Shown: positions 44,148-52,714, counted from the stretch's first letter. The stretch is DNA of 64,000 nt from Treponema sp. OMZ 798 (GCF_024181385.1 NZ_CP051305.1:806001-870000), one strand, 5' to 3'. A program made the numbers and translations. The notes: generated by a model from the sequence alone, not told the origin.

Positions 44148-45565
44148 AATTTACTGTTTTGGTTATAGATGACGAAAAAAATATCCGTGAAGGTCTTGCA
44201 ATGGCCTTGGAAGATGAAGGTTACGGGGTAATCACGGCCGACAACGGAAAAACAGGGTTGGATATTGCCTTAAAAGAAGATGTCGACCTTGTAATTACCG
44301 ATTTAAAAATGCCCGAGCTTAGCGGCGAAGATGTGCTCCGTGAGGTTATTTCAAAAACTCCCGGAGTTCCCGTAATTGTGTTAACCGGTCACGGCACGGT
44401 AGAGACGGCCGTTGAAGCCATGAGGATGGGTGCCTATGATTTTTTAACCAAGCCATTGGATTTGGAACGCCTCTTCCTCTTGGCAAAAAGAGCCTTACAA
44501 AATCGCGCCCTTGTTCTTCAAAACCGTGCTCTTTTACATGACATCGAGACAAAGCAAAGTTTTGAAAACATCATAGGGAAGAGCCCCCTTATGGAAAAGG
44601 TTTTTGAGGATATAAAAAAGGTGGCTCCCACAAAGGCAAGCGTTTTAATTACCGGAGAAACGGGAGTCGGAAAAGAGCTGATCGCTCAGGCCATTCATAA
44701 TCTTTCTAGCCGGAAGGATAAGCCCTTTGTACAGGTTCACTGTGCTTCCTTTGCCGAAAGCCTCTTGGAGTCGGAACTTTTCGGTCACGAAAAAGGAGCC
44801 TTTACGGGAGCAGTTCAGCGTACCCGAGGCCGTTTTGAAATTGCAAACGGCGGAACCCTTTTTTTGGATGAGATAGGCGAGGTCAACCAAATGATACAGG
44901 TAAAGCTCTTGCGCGTTCTCCAAGAAAAAAAGTTTGAAAGGGTAGGCGGAACCGAAACTCTTAGTGTCGATACAAGGATAATTGCCGCCACCAACAGGGA
45001 CCTGATCGAAGAAATAAAAAAAGGAAATTTCAGGGAAGACCTTTATTTTAGATTGAATGTTGTGCATATTCATGTTCCGCCCTTGCGTGAACGTAAAGAG
45101 GATATCCCTCTTTTGGCTGCCGCCTTTATCAAAGATTTTGCCGAAGAAAATGATAAAAAAATAGATTCACTTGAGCCGCGTGCACGAACTGCAATTTACA
45201 ATTATGAGTGGCCGGGAAATATCAGGCAGCTTCAAAACTGCATTCAAAGTGCTGTCGTAATGAGCTCGGATAATGTAATTCATTTTGATGACCTCCCTGC
45301 CGCCTTACGCGAAAAGGCCGAGGCTTCTTCAATCCGCATTCCCATGGGTGTAAATATGGCCGAAGCCGAAAAGCAAATTATTTTGCAGACACTTGCAAAC
45401 CAAAACAACAATAAGTCCAAGACTGCCGATATCTTGGGGATAGGACGCAGAACCCTCCATCGAAAGCTCGATGAATATGCGGCCGAAATTGCAGAAGATA
45501 CGGCTCAGATGTTGGAAGAAAAAGAAGCTCAATCCAAAAAGGAAAAATCGAATGGCAAAAAATAA
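44144..45565 (+). CDS. atoC: Sigma-54-dependent response regulator (AtoC/NtrC-like)
   Basis: Order: receiver domain with phospho-acceptor Asp53 (LVITDLKMPELSG), AAA+ domain with GETGVGKE near residue 171 and the sigma-54 contact loop GAFTGA near residue 218, and a C-terminal Fis-type helix-turn-helix (KSKTADILGIGRRTLHRKL). Length 473 is standard. Its target promoters would be of the -24/-12 type; I did not find a convincing one in this window. The gene is coupled to atoS upstream and overlaps ftsJ by 14 bp downstream. Confidence 0.93.
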   Translation: MKFTVLVIDDEKNIREGLAMALEDEGYGVITADNGKTGLDIALKEDVDLVITDLKMPELSGEDVLREVISKTPGVPVIVLTGHGTVETAVEAMRMGAYDFLTKPLDLERLFLLAKRALQNRALVLQNRALLHDIETKQSFENIIGKSPLMEKVFEDIKKVAPTKASVLITGETGVGKELIAQAIHNLSSRKDKPFVQVHCASFAESLLESELFGHEKGAFTGAVQRTRGRFEIANGGTLFLDEIGEVNQMIQVKLLRVLQEKKFERVGGTETLSVDTRIIAATNRDLIEEIKKGNFREDLYFRLNVVHIHVPPLRERKEDIPLLAAAFIKDFAEENDKKIDSLEPRARTAIYNYEWPGNIRQLQNCIQSAVVMSSDNVIHFDDLPAALREKAEASSIRIPMGVNMAEAEKQIILQTLANQNNNKSKTADILGIGRRTLHRKLDEYAAEIAEDTAQMLEEKEAQSKKEKSNGKK

Positions 45566-46151
45566 ATACAGCGAACCGGATTATTGGTCAAAAAAAGCTT
45601 TTTCGGAAAACTATCCTGCACGCTCCGTGTACAAGCTTGAAGAGATGAATAAAAAATTCAATCTTTTTTCGCCCGGCGATAAGGTCTTGGATTTGGGTGC
45701 TGCTCCCGGAAGCTGGACTGTCTATGTTCTTCGCTTTTTAAATAGAGAGGGAAGGGTAACTGCCGTAGATTTAAAGCCCTTGGATTCTTCTGTCTATGAT
45801 GAGCGTCTTAATTTTTTTCAAGGTGATATGTTCGATAAGGGGATTATAAAATCGGTAAAAGAGCTTGGACCCTATGATGCTGTCATCTGCGATGCAGCCC
45901 CCGCAACTACAGGCAACAAGACCGTCGATACTGCCCGCTCCTCAGGCTTGGTAGAGCTTGCAATTTATTATGCCCAAGAACAGCTCAAACAAGGCGGGGC
46001 CTTTGTGGTCAAGATATTCCAAGGAGGGGATCAGCAAATCCACTTAAACAACTTGCGGAAATATTTTAAGACGGCAAGGGCCTTTAAACCGGAGGCCTGC
46101 CGCAGTTCAAGTTTTGAAACTTACTTGATAGGTTTGGATTTTAAGGGTTAG
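45552..46151 (+). CDS. rlmE: 23S rRNA 2'-O-methyltransferase (RlmE/FtsJ family)
   Basis: Methylates a uridine in the 23S A-loop using SAM. The catalytic K-D-K-E set is present: Lys in SVYKLEEM (about 28), Asp in ICDAAP (about 113), Lys in VVKIFQGG (about 153) and Glu in SSFETYL (about 188). The SAM loop is LDLGAAPGSW. I start at ATG 45552 (MAKNKY); an upstream in-frame ATG at 45471 lies deep inside atoC. At 199 residues it is of usual length. The stop lies 11 bp inside the convergent P-loop gene. Confidence 0.9.
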   Translation: MAKNKYSEPDYWSKKAFSENYPARSVYKLEEMNKKFNLFSPGDKVLDLGAAPGSWTVYVLRFLNREGRVTAVDLKPLDSSVYDERLNFFQGDMFDKGIIKSVKELGPYDAVICDAAPATTGNKTVDTARSSGLVELAIYYAQEQLKQGGAFVVKIFQGGDQQIHLNNLRKYFKTARAFKPEACRSSSFETYLIGLDFKG

Positions 46152-47028
46152 GCTCTCTTATCTTGTCGATAATAATATTTATCTGAATAATAAGTATACC
46201 TGTGTACCGCTCTATGTGTTCGATTATATATTTTTGCAGCTGATGTATCTTTCCCGTCAGCTGGGTTCCGAATGGAATATCCACAGTCAAGTCCAAGCGG
46301 TATCCGTCCTCTGCTTTTTTGATGATAAGTTTTTTTATGACTATTTCCTTGTCATACTCTTCAAGGCAATGAAATACCATCTGGCTTAAAGCAGATTCGG
46401 ATATTTCCACCGTGCCGACCTTTGAGAATTCCGGACGGACTACGGACTTTTCAAAGAGCCTTGATTGTTCCGTTCCTACAAAGGGCGTTTTTTTGTTTTT
46501 AAAAAAGAGGCGAATCTTGTCGTAAAATATTTGCGGATAGGTACGCTGTACCTCAATTGAGGGAACAGGTATAACATGTTTACCTTCAACCCGCCTCGAT
46601 CTCATTGCAGTTTCGATTTCTTCTCTGCTTGCAATATCTTCTATTTTAATTATTTTTTGAGGCTGAGGAATTTGAAGGCGGGCGGCAATCTTGTTTACCA
46701 TTTTTTCGGAAGTGCCCAATATTAAAATCTTTTTAAAGCTATGGGATTGTAAAGCCTTTGCAGCCCCATCCCTGTGTTTTTTGTCATCAAACAAGGCCAC
46801 CTTAACGGCAGCCAAAAAAGTTTTTTCTCTCTTTGCCGATTGGCCTGCAATTATCTTATCGTTACAGATTAAAAGCCCGTCATCTATGATGAGCTTTATA
46901 CCGTATTTTTCGGCAAGCAGCTTTGCTCTGAAGCTCTTACCCGTTCCGCTTTCACCGACGAGGGCATAAACCGAGACTCCTTTAATCTTCCATGAAATTT
47001 TTTTAAAAAGTTTTTTTAAATCGATCAT
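46141..47028 (-). CDS. P-loop NTPase fused to an Asp23-like domain
   Basis: Residues 1 to about 170 form a nucleotide-binding domain, with Walker A VGESGTGKS near residue 25. Residues about 215-290 resemble the Asp23/Gls24 envelope-stress family: GTVEISESALSQMV, then IVIKKLIIKKAEDG, IPFGTQLTGKIHQLQKY and a last strand LIIQINIIIDKI. Asp23 proteins in Firmicutes are membrane-associated and linked to cell-wall stress. The gene begins 6 nt after htrA on the same strand, so they share a transcript. The protein has no signal peptide. The exact role is unknown; the combination is unusual. Confidence 0.65.
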   Translation of the reverse strand: MIDLKKLFKKISWKIKGVSVYALVGESGTGKSFRAKLLAEKYGIKLIIDDGLLICNDKIIAGQSAKREKTFLAAVKVALFDDKKHRDGAAKALQSHSFKKILILGTSEKMVNKIAARLQIPQPQKIIKIEDIASREEIETAMRSRRVEGKHVIPVPSIEVQRTYPQIFYDKIRLFFKNKKTPFVGTEQSRLFEKSVVRPEFSKVGTVEISESALSQMVFHCLEEYDKEIVIKKLIIKKAEDGYRLDLTVDIPFGTQLTGKIHQLQKYIIEHIERYTGILIIQINIIIDKIREPNP

Positions 47029-47034
47029 CGGCTC

Positions 47035-48246
47035 TTAATTTCTTTCCGACAGGGTCAAGCGCAGATCTATAAGTTTTTTCCCTCTTATAACCTTAATATC
47101 TACGGTTTCTCCCGGCTTTTTATCCTCCAGGACCGAATAATAATCGGTTATATTGTTTATCTTTTGTCCGGCTATTTCGACTATTATATCTCCGCCTATG
47201 TAAAATACCGAGCTGTATCTTCCTATGCCTGAGCGGACAGCTTCATTTCCTCCGCGAAGATCGGCCTTTGCAGCATTGCTTCCTCTTTTTACTTCGGAAA
47301 CAAGAAGCCCGTAAGCAACAGGCAGTTTTGCGTAAGAGGCAAGTCTTCCCGATACTTGAACCAATTCGGCATCGATAGAACCTCGGATAACCTTTCCGTA
47401 TTTTAAAATATCTGCGACAACTCTTTTAGCCGTATTTACGGGAACTGCAAAGCCGACCCCCGCCGAGCTTCCCGATGTGGAATAAATCATGGTGTTTATT
47501 CCTATCATTCTCCCCTGAGTATCTAAAAGAGGTCCGCCTGAATTTCCGGGATTGATAGCCGTATCGGTTTGAATCATGTTTTTGATTATGATGTTTTTGT
47601 CGTTTTGAATAGGGCGCTTTAGGGCCGAAACTATTCCGTCCGTAAGAGTTCTTTCCAAGCCGAAGGGGTTTCCTATAGCCAAAACTCTTTGGCCTACTTT
47701 TAAATTGGCAGAGTCTCCGAATTTTATGACCGTAAGTTTGATGTTCTTAGGCGGATCGAATTTTAAAACCGCCAAATCGTTTTCGGGATCCATACCTACA
47801 ACTTGAGCTTCATATTGGCTTCCGTCATAGAGCGAAATAAATATCTTTGAAGCATTTGCTATAACATGGGTATTTGTAAGAACAAGTCCGCTTTCATCTA
47901 TTATTGAACCTGAGCCTGAGCCGCCTTCAACTGGTACGGGCTCAAAAAACCAGTTGACACCCATCGTTTCCGTTGTGATGTTTACTACGCTCTCGTTGGT
48001 GGAAGCGTATACATAAATATTTTGAGTTTCGGCTTGGCTGTAATCCGTATTGTTTGACGTATTAATCGTTATCGGTTCATTTTTCGATACAGTTAGATTA
48101 GGAATTTCAGTCAGGGCTTCAGCCTGTGCTTCTTTAAAATCTTGATTTGAATTAAATTTTAGCCCGGCATAAAAACCGGCACTTGCAAAAATAAATGCTG
48201 CAATTAGCGAAAATACGAGGGTTTGTCTTCTGCTGTAGAGCTTCAT
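47035..48246 (-). CDS. htrA: HtrA/DegP-type serine protease with one PDZ domain
   Basis: A membrane-anchored periplasmic protease (TM about residues 10-28). The catalytic triad is His in TNTHVIA (about 126), Asp in ENDLAVLKF (about 158) and Ser in NPGNSGGPL (about 236). A single PDZ domain fills the last about 100 residues (IGRYSSVFYIGGDIIVEI). It should degrade or refold damaged envelope proteins. An AGGAGG site precedes the ATG. Its promoter is divergent from, and only 7 bp away from, that of the Na/Pi cotransporter gene. Confidence 0.92.
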   Translation of the reverse strand: MKLYSRRQTLVFSLIAAFIFASAGFYAGLKFNSNQDFKEAQAEALTEIPNLTVSKNEPITINTSNNTDYSQAETQNIYVYASTNESVVNITTETMGVNWFFEPVPVEGGSGSGSIIDESGLVLTNTHVIANASKIFISLYDGSQYEAQVVGMDPENDLAVLKFDPPKNIKLTVIKFGDSANLKVGQRVLAIGNPFGLERTLTDGIVSALKRPIQNDKNIIIKNMIQTDTAINPGNSGGPLLDTQGRMIGINTMIYSTSGSSAGVGFAVPVNTAKRVVADILKYGKVIRGSIDAELVQVSGRLASYAKLPVAYGLLVSEVKRGSNAAKADLRGGNEAVRSGIGRYSSVFYIGGDIIVEIAGQKINNITDYYSVLEDKKPGETVDIKVIRGKKLIDLRLTLSERN

Positions 48247-48269
48247 AATCGGTAAGCCTCCTATGGTAT

Positions 48270-48299
48270 AGTCTATTAAAAATACGCCCTATTTGTCAA
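48270..48299 (-). promoter_or_regulatory. Promoter of htrA
   Basis: On the minus strand, TTGACA (48299-48294), an 18-nt spacer and TAGACT (48275-48270). It lies back to back with the nptA promoter. Confidence 0.55.
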
Positions 48300-48306
48300 G
48301 CATGGA

Positions 48307-48335
48307 TTGAAAATTCTTATTCTTTTTGTTATACT
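48307..48335 (+). promoter_or_regulatory. Promoter giving a likely leaderless nptA mRNA
   Basis: TTGAAA (48307-48312), a 17-nt spacer and TATACT (48330-48335). The ATG at 48343 starts 7 nt after the -10 box. Confidence 0.6.
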
Positions 48336-48342
48336 CCTTGAT

Positions 48343-49992
48343 ATGTCTGTAGTTTCTCTTGTATTCCAAATGCTTGGAAGTTTAGGTTTAATTTTATACG
48401 GAATGAAGATGATGAGCGACGGTATCCAAAAAAGTGCCGGAGAGAGTTTGCACCGTACGCTCAATTTTATGACCGGAAACAGGTTTTTAGCCGTTTTGAC
48501 AGGTATAGTTGTTACCGGCATTGTTCAATCCTCGGGTGCTACCACAGTTATGACTGTTTCCTTTGTCAATGCAGGAATGCTGAGTCTTCAACAGGCTATA
48601 GGCGTTATCTTCGGTGCAAACATAGGTACTACCGTTACTGCATGGATAGTTTCGCTCATCGGTTTTAAGTTTTCGATAGCGAGTATTGCAATTCCCGCCT
48701 TCGGAATAGGCTATTTTTTGACATTTTTTAAAAAGCTAAAAAAAGACAATCTGGGCGAGGCCGTTATGGGCTTCGGCCTCCTTTTTACAGGTTTGGATTT
48801 TTTGGCTTCTGCCGTTCCGAATATTTCAGGCGAGCAGATAGCTCTTTTTTCGATTTTTAAGCAGACAGGAATTCAAAGTATCATAATCGGAGTTATCCTA
48901 GGTTTGCTGCTTACCGTTTTTCTTCACTCATCGAGTGCCACAACTGCCGTTCTTTTGACGATGGCTCATACAGGTGTTGTCGGCTGGGAATTTTCTGCGG
49001 CTGTAGTTTTGGGAAGTAATGTAGGCTCTACCGTAGATGCCGTCTTGGCTTCGATAGGAACAAAACTAAATGCGCGGCGGGCCGCGGCTGTTCACGTTTT
49101 ATTCAATGTTGCCGGCAGTATCTTTGCCCTTATTCTTTTTACTCCCTTTTTGGCCCTTGTAGAACTTCTCTTTCCGGGAAGCAGCCTTACAACAAAGATT
49201 GCTGTTTTCCATACTCTTTTTAACGTAATAAATACTCTTGTCGCCTTGCCCTTTGTAAATCAAATTGCAAATTTTGTGTGCTGGCTTATTAAACCGAGGG
49301 AAGATGAGGAGCCTGCCCGCTATGTTCTCCACTTTCAGGCTCCAAGTATGAAAGAAAATACCGAGGCCTATGTACTTCGAGCCGAGGTTGAAATTCTTAA
49401 GATGTCCAATATAGTTAGAGAAATGTTCAGCCTCTTGCGTTCTATTTTAAGTAAGGAAGAAGATGTTTCAAGAGAGTTTGTTATAAGACAGTTAACCGAA
49501 AAGGAAGATTATACCGATCAGATGCAGGAAGAGCTTTCATTGTATCTTATTAAAACTTCTCAGCTTTCTTTGTCCGAAAAAAACAGGAAGAACGTGCGCC
49601 TTATGCTGGGCATTGTAGACGACATAGAAAATATGACCGATCAGATTTTTGAGCTGGGGCTTTTTATCAACCGAAGTATAGAATTAAAGATGCCTATAAG
49701 TCAGGACGATATGGATAAACTTTTACCTTATATGGGAATTGTAAATCAGTTTATTCACTTTGTTCATGAACACTTAAATAAGCCCCTTGCTGCAGAACAG
49801 CTGGCCATGGCTCACGAAATGGAAGAATCGATTGATGCCATGAGGCAAAACTTAAAACACCTTGCCCGTACCCGCTTGGAAAAGGGTGCAAACGTAAAGG
49901 CCGAGCTTTTGTATATCGATATGGTACGCAACCTGGAAAAAATCGGAGACTACGCCTTTAGTATTTCGCGAGCCCTTGCCGAAACCGAGTAG
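48343..49992 (+). CDS. Na+/phosphate cotransporter with C-terminal PhoU-like domain
   Basis: An NptA/YjbB-type inner-membrane transporter. It carries two inverted QSS-type repeats: VQSSGATTVMTVSFVNAG followed by GANIGTT, and FLHSSSATTAVLL followed by GSNVGST. The last about 200 residues form a helical PhoU-like cytoplasmic domain (VEILKMSNIVREMFSLL onward). I prefer ATG 48343 (549 residues) over TTG 48307, because the TTG is itself the -35 box of the promoter and has no ribosome-binding site. It probably exports or imports phosphate with sodium. Confidence 0.88.
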   Translation: MSVVSLVFQMLGSLGLILYGMKMMSDGIQKSAGESLHRTLNFMTGNRFLAVLTGIVVTGIVQSSGATTVMTVSFVNAGMLSLQQAIGVIFGANIGTTVTAWIVSLIGFKFSIASIAIPAFGIGYFLTFFKKLKKDNLGEAVMGFGLLFTGLDFLASAVPNISGEQIALFSIFKQTGIQSIIIGVILGLLLTVFLHSSSATTAVLLTMAHTGVVGWEFSAAVVLGSNVGSTVDAVLASIGTKLNARRAAAVHVLFNVAGSIFALILFTPFLALVELLFPGSSLTTKIAVFHTLFNVINTLVALPFVNQIANFVCWLIKPREDEEPARYVLHFQAPSMKENTEAYVLRAEVEILKMSNIVREMFSLLRSILSKEEDVSREFVIRQLTEKEDYTDQMQEELSLYLIKTSQLSLSEKNRKNVRLMLGIVDDIENMTDQIFELGLFINRSIELKMPISQDDMDKLLPYMGIVNQFIHFVHEHLNKPLAAEQLAMAHEMEESIDAMRQNLKHLARTRLEKGANVKAELLYIDMVRNLEKIGDYAFSISRALAETE

Positions 49993-50031
49993 GCCTTTAA
50001 ACCGAGCCGAGCTTTTATATAGAGGGCTTGC

Positions 50032-51804
50032 TTACAATACGATTCTGTCGTTTTCCTGTCTTTTTAACTTGCCGTCTTTTTCGAGAAGGTTAAGAATCGG
50101 GAGAATGTATTTGCGTGAAAGTCCTGTAACATCCCGTGCATCGGCTATCGAAAATTTATCTCCCGGCTTGTATTTTGCAAATAGAGAGTTTACTGTCTTT
50201 TTGTAAAAGTCCGTATGGTAGTGTAAAAAGTTTTCAAGGCAGATGAGCTTACCCAGCTTTATAAGATCGCGGGCTTCTTTTCTGGCTTGAGGAATTTTTA
50301 TCTTGTCTATTTCGATGCCCTCAAAGCCTGCCTTAAAGGCTGCATCCAAAAGATCTTTTGCATTTTTTGAAAGGTCATCACCGGTTCTTCCGCTTAATTT
50401 ATAGATGTGGGCTTCTTTTTCTATCTTCTTTTCATCGCAAAGTTTTTTAAAGACGATTGTTTTTACCTTTTGAGGAATGGGTAAATCTACTTCTTCTAGG
50501 GTAAAGCCAGCCTGACTTTCCTGAGCAGTTTTTAAAATTTTCTTTTCCCAAAACTCAAGCCGTTTTTTTAAAAAACGCCAAGAGCCGTATTCTGCGACCT
50601 CGCTCTTATCCGAGGTAAGCTCCTCGGTTTTGATCTTAGGATCTTCAACAAAGCCCTCGATGTTAAATTGATAGCTGTGTATCGAAGGAAGCTCCTTATC
50701 CCTGTAAACCTCAAAGGCTTCTTTAAACTGCATTCTTTTATAGGACGGAAAACTTGCGAGCACCCTGGCCGAGGCTATAATTTCGCTTCCGCCGTGCCTG
50801 ATTAAAACCGCCCTTTGATTCCAAGCCGAGGCTATGGGTTCATTCAAAGAAAGGCGGCCCAAGCTCTTGTCGAATTGGTTTAAGTGAATGCTGCCTATTG
50901 CATGGGCGCTTCCGAGGGCTATTTCGATTTCGGCGTGATTTTTTAAGCCTCCCTCCTTGTTTGTAAAGACCTCATCAATGCGCACCAAAAGTTCCTTTCC
51001 GCTTAAAATAAAGTTTGAATCTTTTTGGGCTAAGAGCATTCCTCTTTCAAGATTTGTTTTTTCGCCCAGCTTTAAGTTGAGGGCCGTCCTCGTTCCGGGC
51101 TCTATTTTTTCTACATCCTTATGATGGTTTTGAATCGATTTAATTCTGCACTCTTCGTTTGAGGGATAGATTTGTAAATTGTCTCCGGTATGCAATCCCT
51201 TTCCTCTCAATGTTCCCGTAACTGTGGTTCCAATACCTTTGAGGACGAAGACCCTGTCAACATATAAAAAGGGAGTAGGGGGACTTTGCTTTTTTGATGA
51301 AGAAAGAAGTTTTGTAATTTCGGCCTTGAGTTCCTCGATTCCGCTTCCTGTAAGGGAAGATACGGCAACGGCAGGAAGTTTCCTTCCGATTATTTTTTCG
51401 CATTGGGCATTGGCATCCTCGATAAGAAGCTCAAGCATGTCCTTTTCGGCAAGGTCCGATTTTGTGATTACAAGAAGGATGGAATCTATCTTCATGGCCT
51501 TTAGTACACGCAAATGATCGGAGGACATCTGCATCCAGCCGTCATCTGCGGCCACTATTAAAAGAGCCGCATCCAGGCCCCAGGTACCTGCAACCATGTT
51601 GCGGATAAAGCGCTCATGGCCGGGAACATCGACTATGCCTACAGTGCCGTGAACGGGATCTTCAAGCGAAGCAAAGCCTAGCTCTATTGTCATCCCCCGC
51701 TTTTTTTCTTCAGGTAAGTGACTCGTTTCAATACCTGTAAGCCTTTTTACCAAGGCTGTCTTTCCATGATCCACATGTCCCGCTGTTCCCAAAATATACG
51801 GCAT
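50032..51804 (-). CDS. selB: Selenocysteine-specific elongation factor SelB
   Basis: Delivers Sec-tRNA to UGA codons that carry a SECIS element. The GTPase domain has GHVDHGKT (residues 9-16), switch region KRGMTIELGFA, DVPGHERFI and TKSD. EF-Tu-like domains II and III follow, then winged-helix repeats in the C-terminal about 200 residues that read the SECIS hairpin. I start at ATG 51804 (MPYILG), 6 nt after GGAGG; the ATG at 51816 overlaps that site. Length is 590. selA, selD and tRNA-Sec are not in the window. The gene is the only direct sign here that the organism makes selenoproteins. Confidence 0.92.
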   Translation of the reverse strand: MPYILGTAGHVDHGKTALVKRLTGIETSHLPEEKKRGMTIELGFASLEDPVHGTVGIVDVPGHERFIRNMVAGTWGLDAALLIVAADDGWMQMSSDHLRVLKAMKIDSILLVITKSDLAEKDMLELLIEDANAQCEKIIGRKLPAVAVSSLTGSGIEELKAEITKLLSSSKKQSPPTPFLYVDRVFVLKGIGTTVTGTLRGKGLHTGDNLQIYPSNEECRIKSIQNHHKDVEKIEPGTRTALNLKLGEKTNLERGMLLAQKDSNFILSGKELLVRIDEVFTNKEGGLKNHAEIEIALGSAHAIGSIHLNQFDKSLGRLSLNEPIASAWNQRAVLIRHGGSEIIASARVLASFPSYKRMQFKEAFEVYRDKELPSIHSYQFNIEGFVEDPKIKTEELTSDKSEVAEYGSWRFLKKRLEFWEKKILKTAQESQAGFTLEEVDLPIPQKVKTIVFKKLCDEKKIEKEAHIYKLSGRTGDDLSKNAKDLLDAAFKAGFEGIEIDKIKIPQARKEARDLIKLGKLICLENFLHYHTDFYKKTVNSLFAKYKPGDKFSIADARDVTGLSRKYILPILNLLEKDGKLKRQENDRIVL

Positions 51805-51849
51805 TCTTCCCTCCAACTCAATAAAACGAAAAAGTTTTTTATCCTGAGC

Positions 51850-51855
51850 ATTTTA
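51850..51855 (-). promoter_or_regulatory. Probable -10 box of selB
   Basis: TAAAAT on the minus strand with an upstream TG (extended -10). The -35 region is weak. Confidence 0.35.
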
Positions 51856-51957
51856 GCATAACTAGGTGATTAGGGGAAGGGGGAGATAAATTTGAAAATT
51901 TTGGGATAAAGTGTCATTAAAGCAAAATTACAGATTGTGGTGTAACCAAAGAAAAAG

Positions 51958-51971
51958 TTTATTTAACCGCA
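51958..51971 (+). repeat. Left direct repeat flanking hicAB
   Basis: TTTATTTAACCGCA is repeated exactly at 52685-52698 on the other side of the hicAB module. Confidence 0.55.
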
Positions 51972-51994
51972 AGGGGCGCAAAGACCGCAAAGAT
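51962..51994 (+). repeat. Dispersed AACCGCAA..CGCAAAG.CCGCAAAGA repeat
   Basis: Contains AACCGCAAGGGGCGCAAAGA followed by CCGCAAAGA. A second copy is at 30889-30922 on the minus strand. Similar short intergenic repeats with GCAAAG words occur in many bacterial genomes. Confidence 0.65.
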
Positions 51995-52045
51995 TTTGAT
52001 TGTGGTTTTTATATCTATAAATCAATCAAATTAAATTTTCTTTAT

Positions 52046-52086
52046 TATACGAATACTTGACAATGCGTATATAAAATGCGTATAAT
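52046..52086 (+). promoter_or_regulatory. hicAB promoter with overlapping repeats, candidate autoregulatory operator
   Basis: TTGACA (52057-52062), an 18-nt spacer and TATAAT (52081-52086). AATGCGTATA occurs twice (52062-52071, 52075-52084) across the spacer and -10 box, and TATACG (52046-52051) mirrors CGTATA (52066-52071). The hicA ATG is only 5 nt after the -10. Confidence 0.6.
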
Positions 52087-52091
52087 AGCTT

Positions 52092-52286
52092 ATGACAGCA
52101 AAAGAAATACTTAGACTGCTTCAACAAAACGGTTGGTATATATGTGAAACAAAAGGTTCTCATTATCAGTTAAAACATGATGAAAAAAGCGGCAAAATAA
52201 CTATTCCCTTTCATAAGGGAGATTTAAAAGCCGGAACATTAAACAGTATATTAAAACAAGCAGGGTTAAAGGAGATATTAAATTGA
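52092..52286 (+). CDS. hicA: HicA mRNA interferase toxin
   Basis: A 64-residue double-stranded RNA-binding-fold toxin that cleaves mRNA. The catalytic His24 lies in TKGSHYQLKH, and the fold ends with HKGDLKAGTLNSILKQAGL, as in the family. There is no Shine-Dalgarno; the promoter is placed for a leaderless message. Its TGA stop overlaps the TTG start of hicB. Low toxin translation relative to antitoxin, which has AAGGAG, would fit a toxin-antitoxin pair. Confidence 0.92.
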   Translation: MTAKEILRLLQQNGWYICETKGSHYQLKHDEKSGKITIPFHKGDLKAGTLNSILKQAGLKEILN

Positions 52287-52672
52287 GAAAACTTACATAT
52301 CTGGCAGTTTTTGAACCGGCAGAAAACGGAGCTTATAGTGTATATTTTCCTAGCCTTTTAGGCTGTGTAAGCTGCGGTCAAGATTTTTATGATGCACAAG
52401 CTATGGCAAAAGAAGCTTTAGAGCTTCATGTCTACGGAATAGAAAAAGATGGGAGTACATTGCCCCGTGAAGATTTTACACTCCTACAAACAAATCAAGG
52501 CGATATAGTTTGTCCTATTACTATCTATCCTGACTTTATAAAAGCTGAGATGGACAACAGGAGAGTTCGTACAAATTGTACTATACCATATAGCCTAAAA
52601 TGTAAAGCTGAACTTAAAGGTATAAATTTTTCTCAAGCATTGGAAACTGCGTTGACCGAATTGTGTAATTAG
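52283..52672 (+). CDS. hicB: HicB antitoxin
   Basis: A 129-residue partner of HicA. The N-terminal partly degraded RNase H fold is recognisable in YLAVFEPAENGAYSVYFPSLLGCVSCG and AMAKEALELHVYGIEKDG. A short C-terminal helical DNA-binding segment (LKGINFSQALETALTEL) could bind the repeats in the hicAB promoter. The start is TTG, overlapping the hicA stop (TTGA), with AAGGAG about 9 nt upstream. Confidence 0.92.
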   Translation: MRKLTYLAVFEPAENGAYSVYFPSLLGCVSCGQDFYDAQAMAKEALELHVYGIEKDGSTLPREDFTLLQTNQGDIVCPITIYPDFIKAEMDNRRVRTNCTIPYSLKCKAELKGINFSQALETALTELCN

Positions 52673-52684
52673 TCGAACAAAAAT

Positions 52685-52698
52685 TTTATTTAACCGCA
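52685..52698 (+). repeat. Right direct repeat flanking hicAB
   Basis: TTTATTTAACCGCA, identical to 51958-51971. It lies 12 nt after the hicB stop. Confidence 0.55.
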
Positions 52699-52714
52699 GA
52701 ATTCTTGCAACGCC

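Noticed and set aside
44144..45565. A sigma-54 (-24/-12) promoter controlled by AtoC within the window
   Set aside because: I saw no convincing GG-N10-GC pair with flanking consensus in the intergenic regions.
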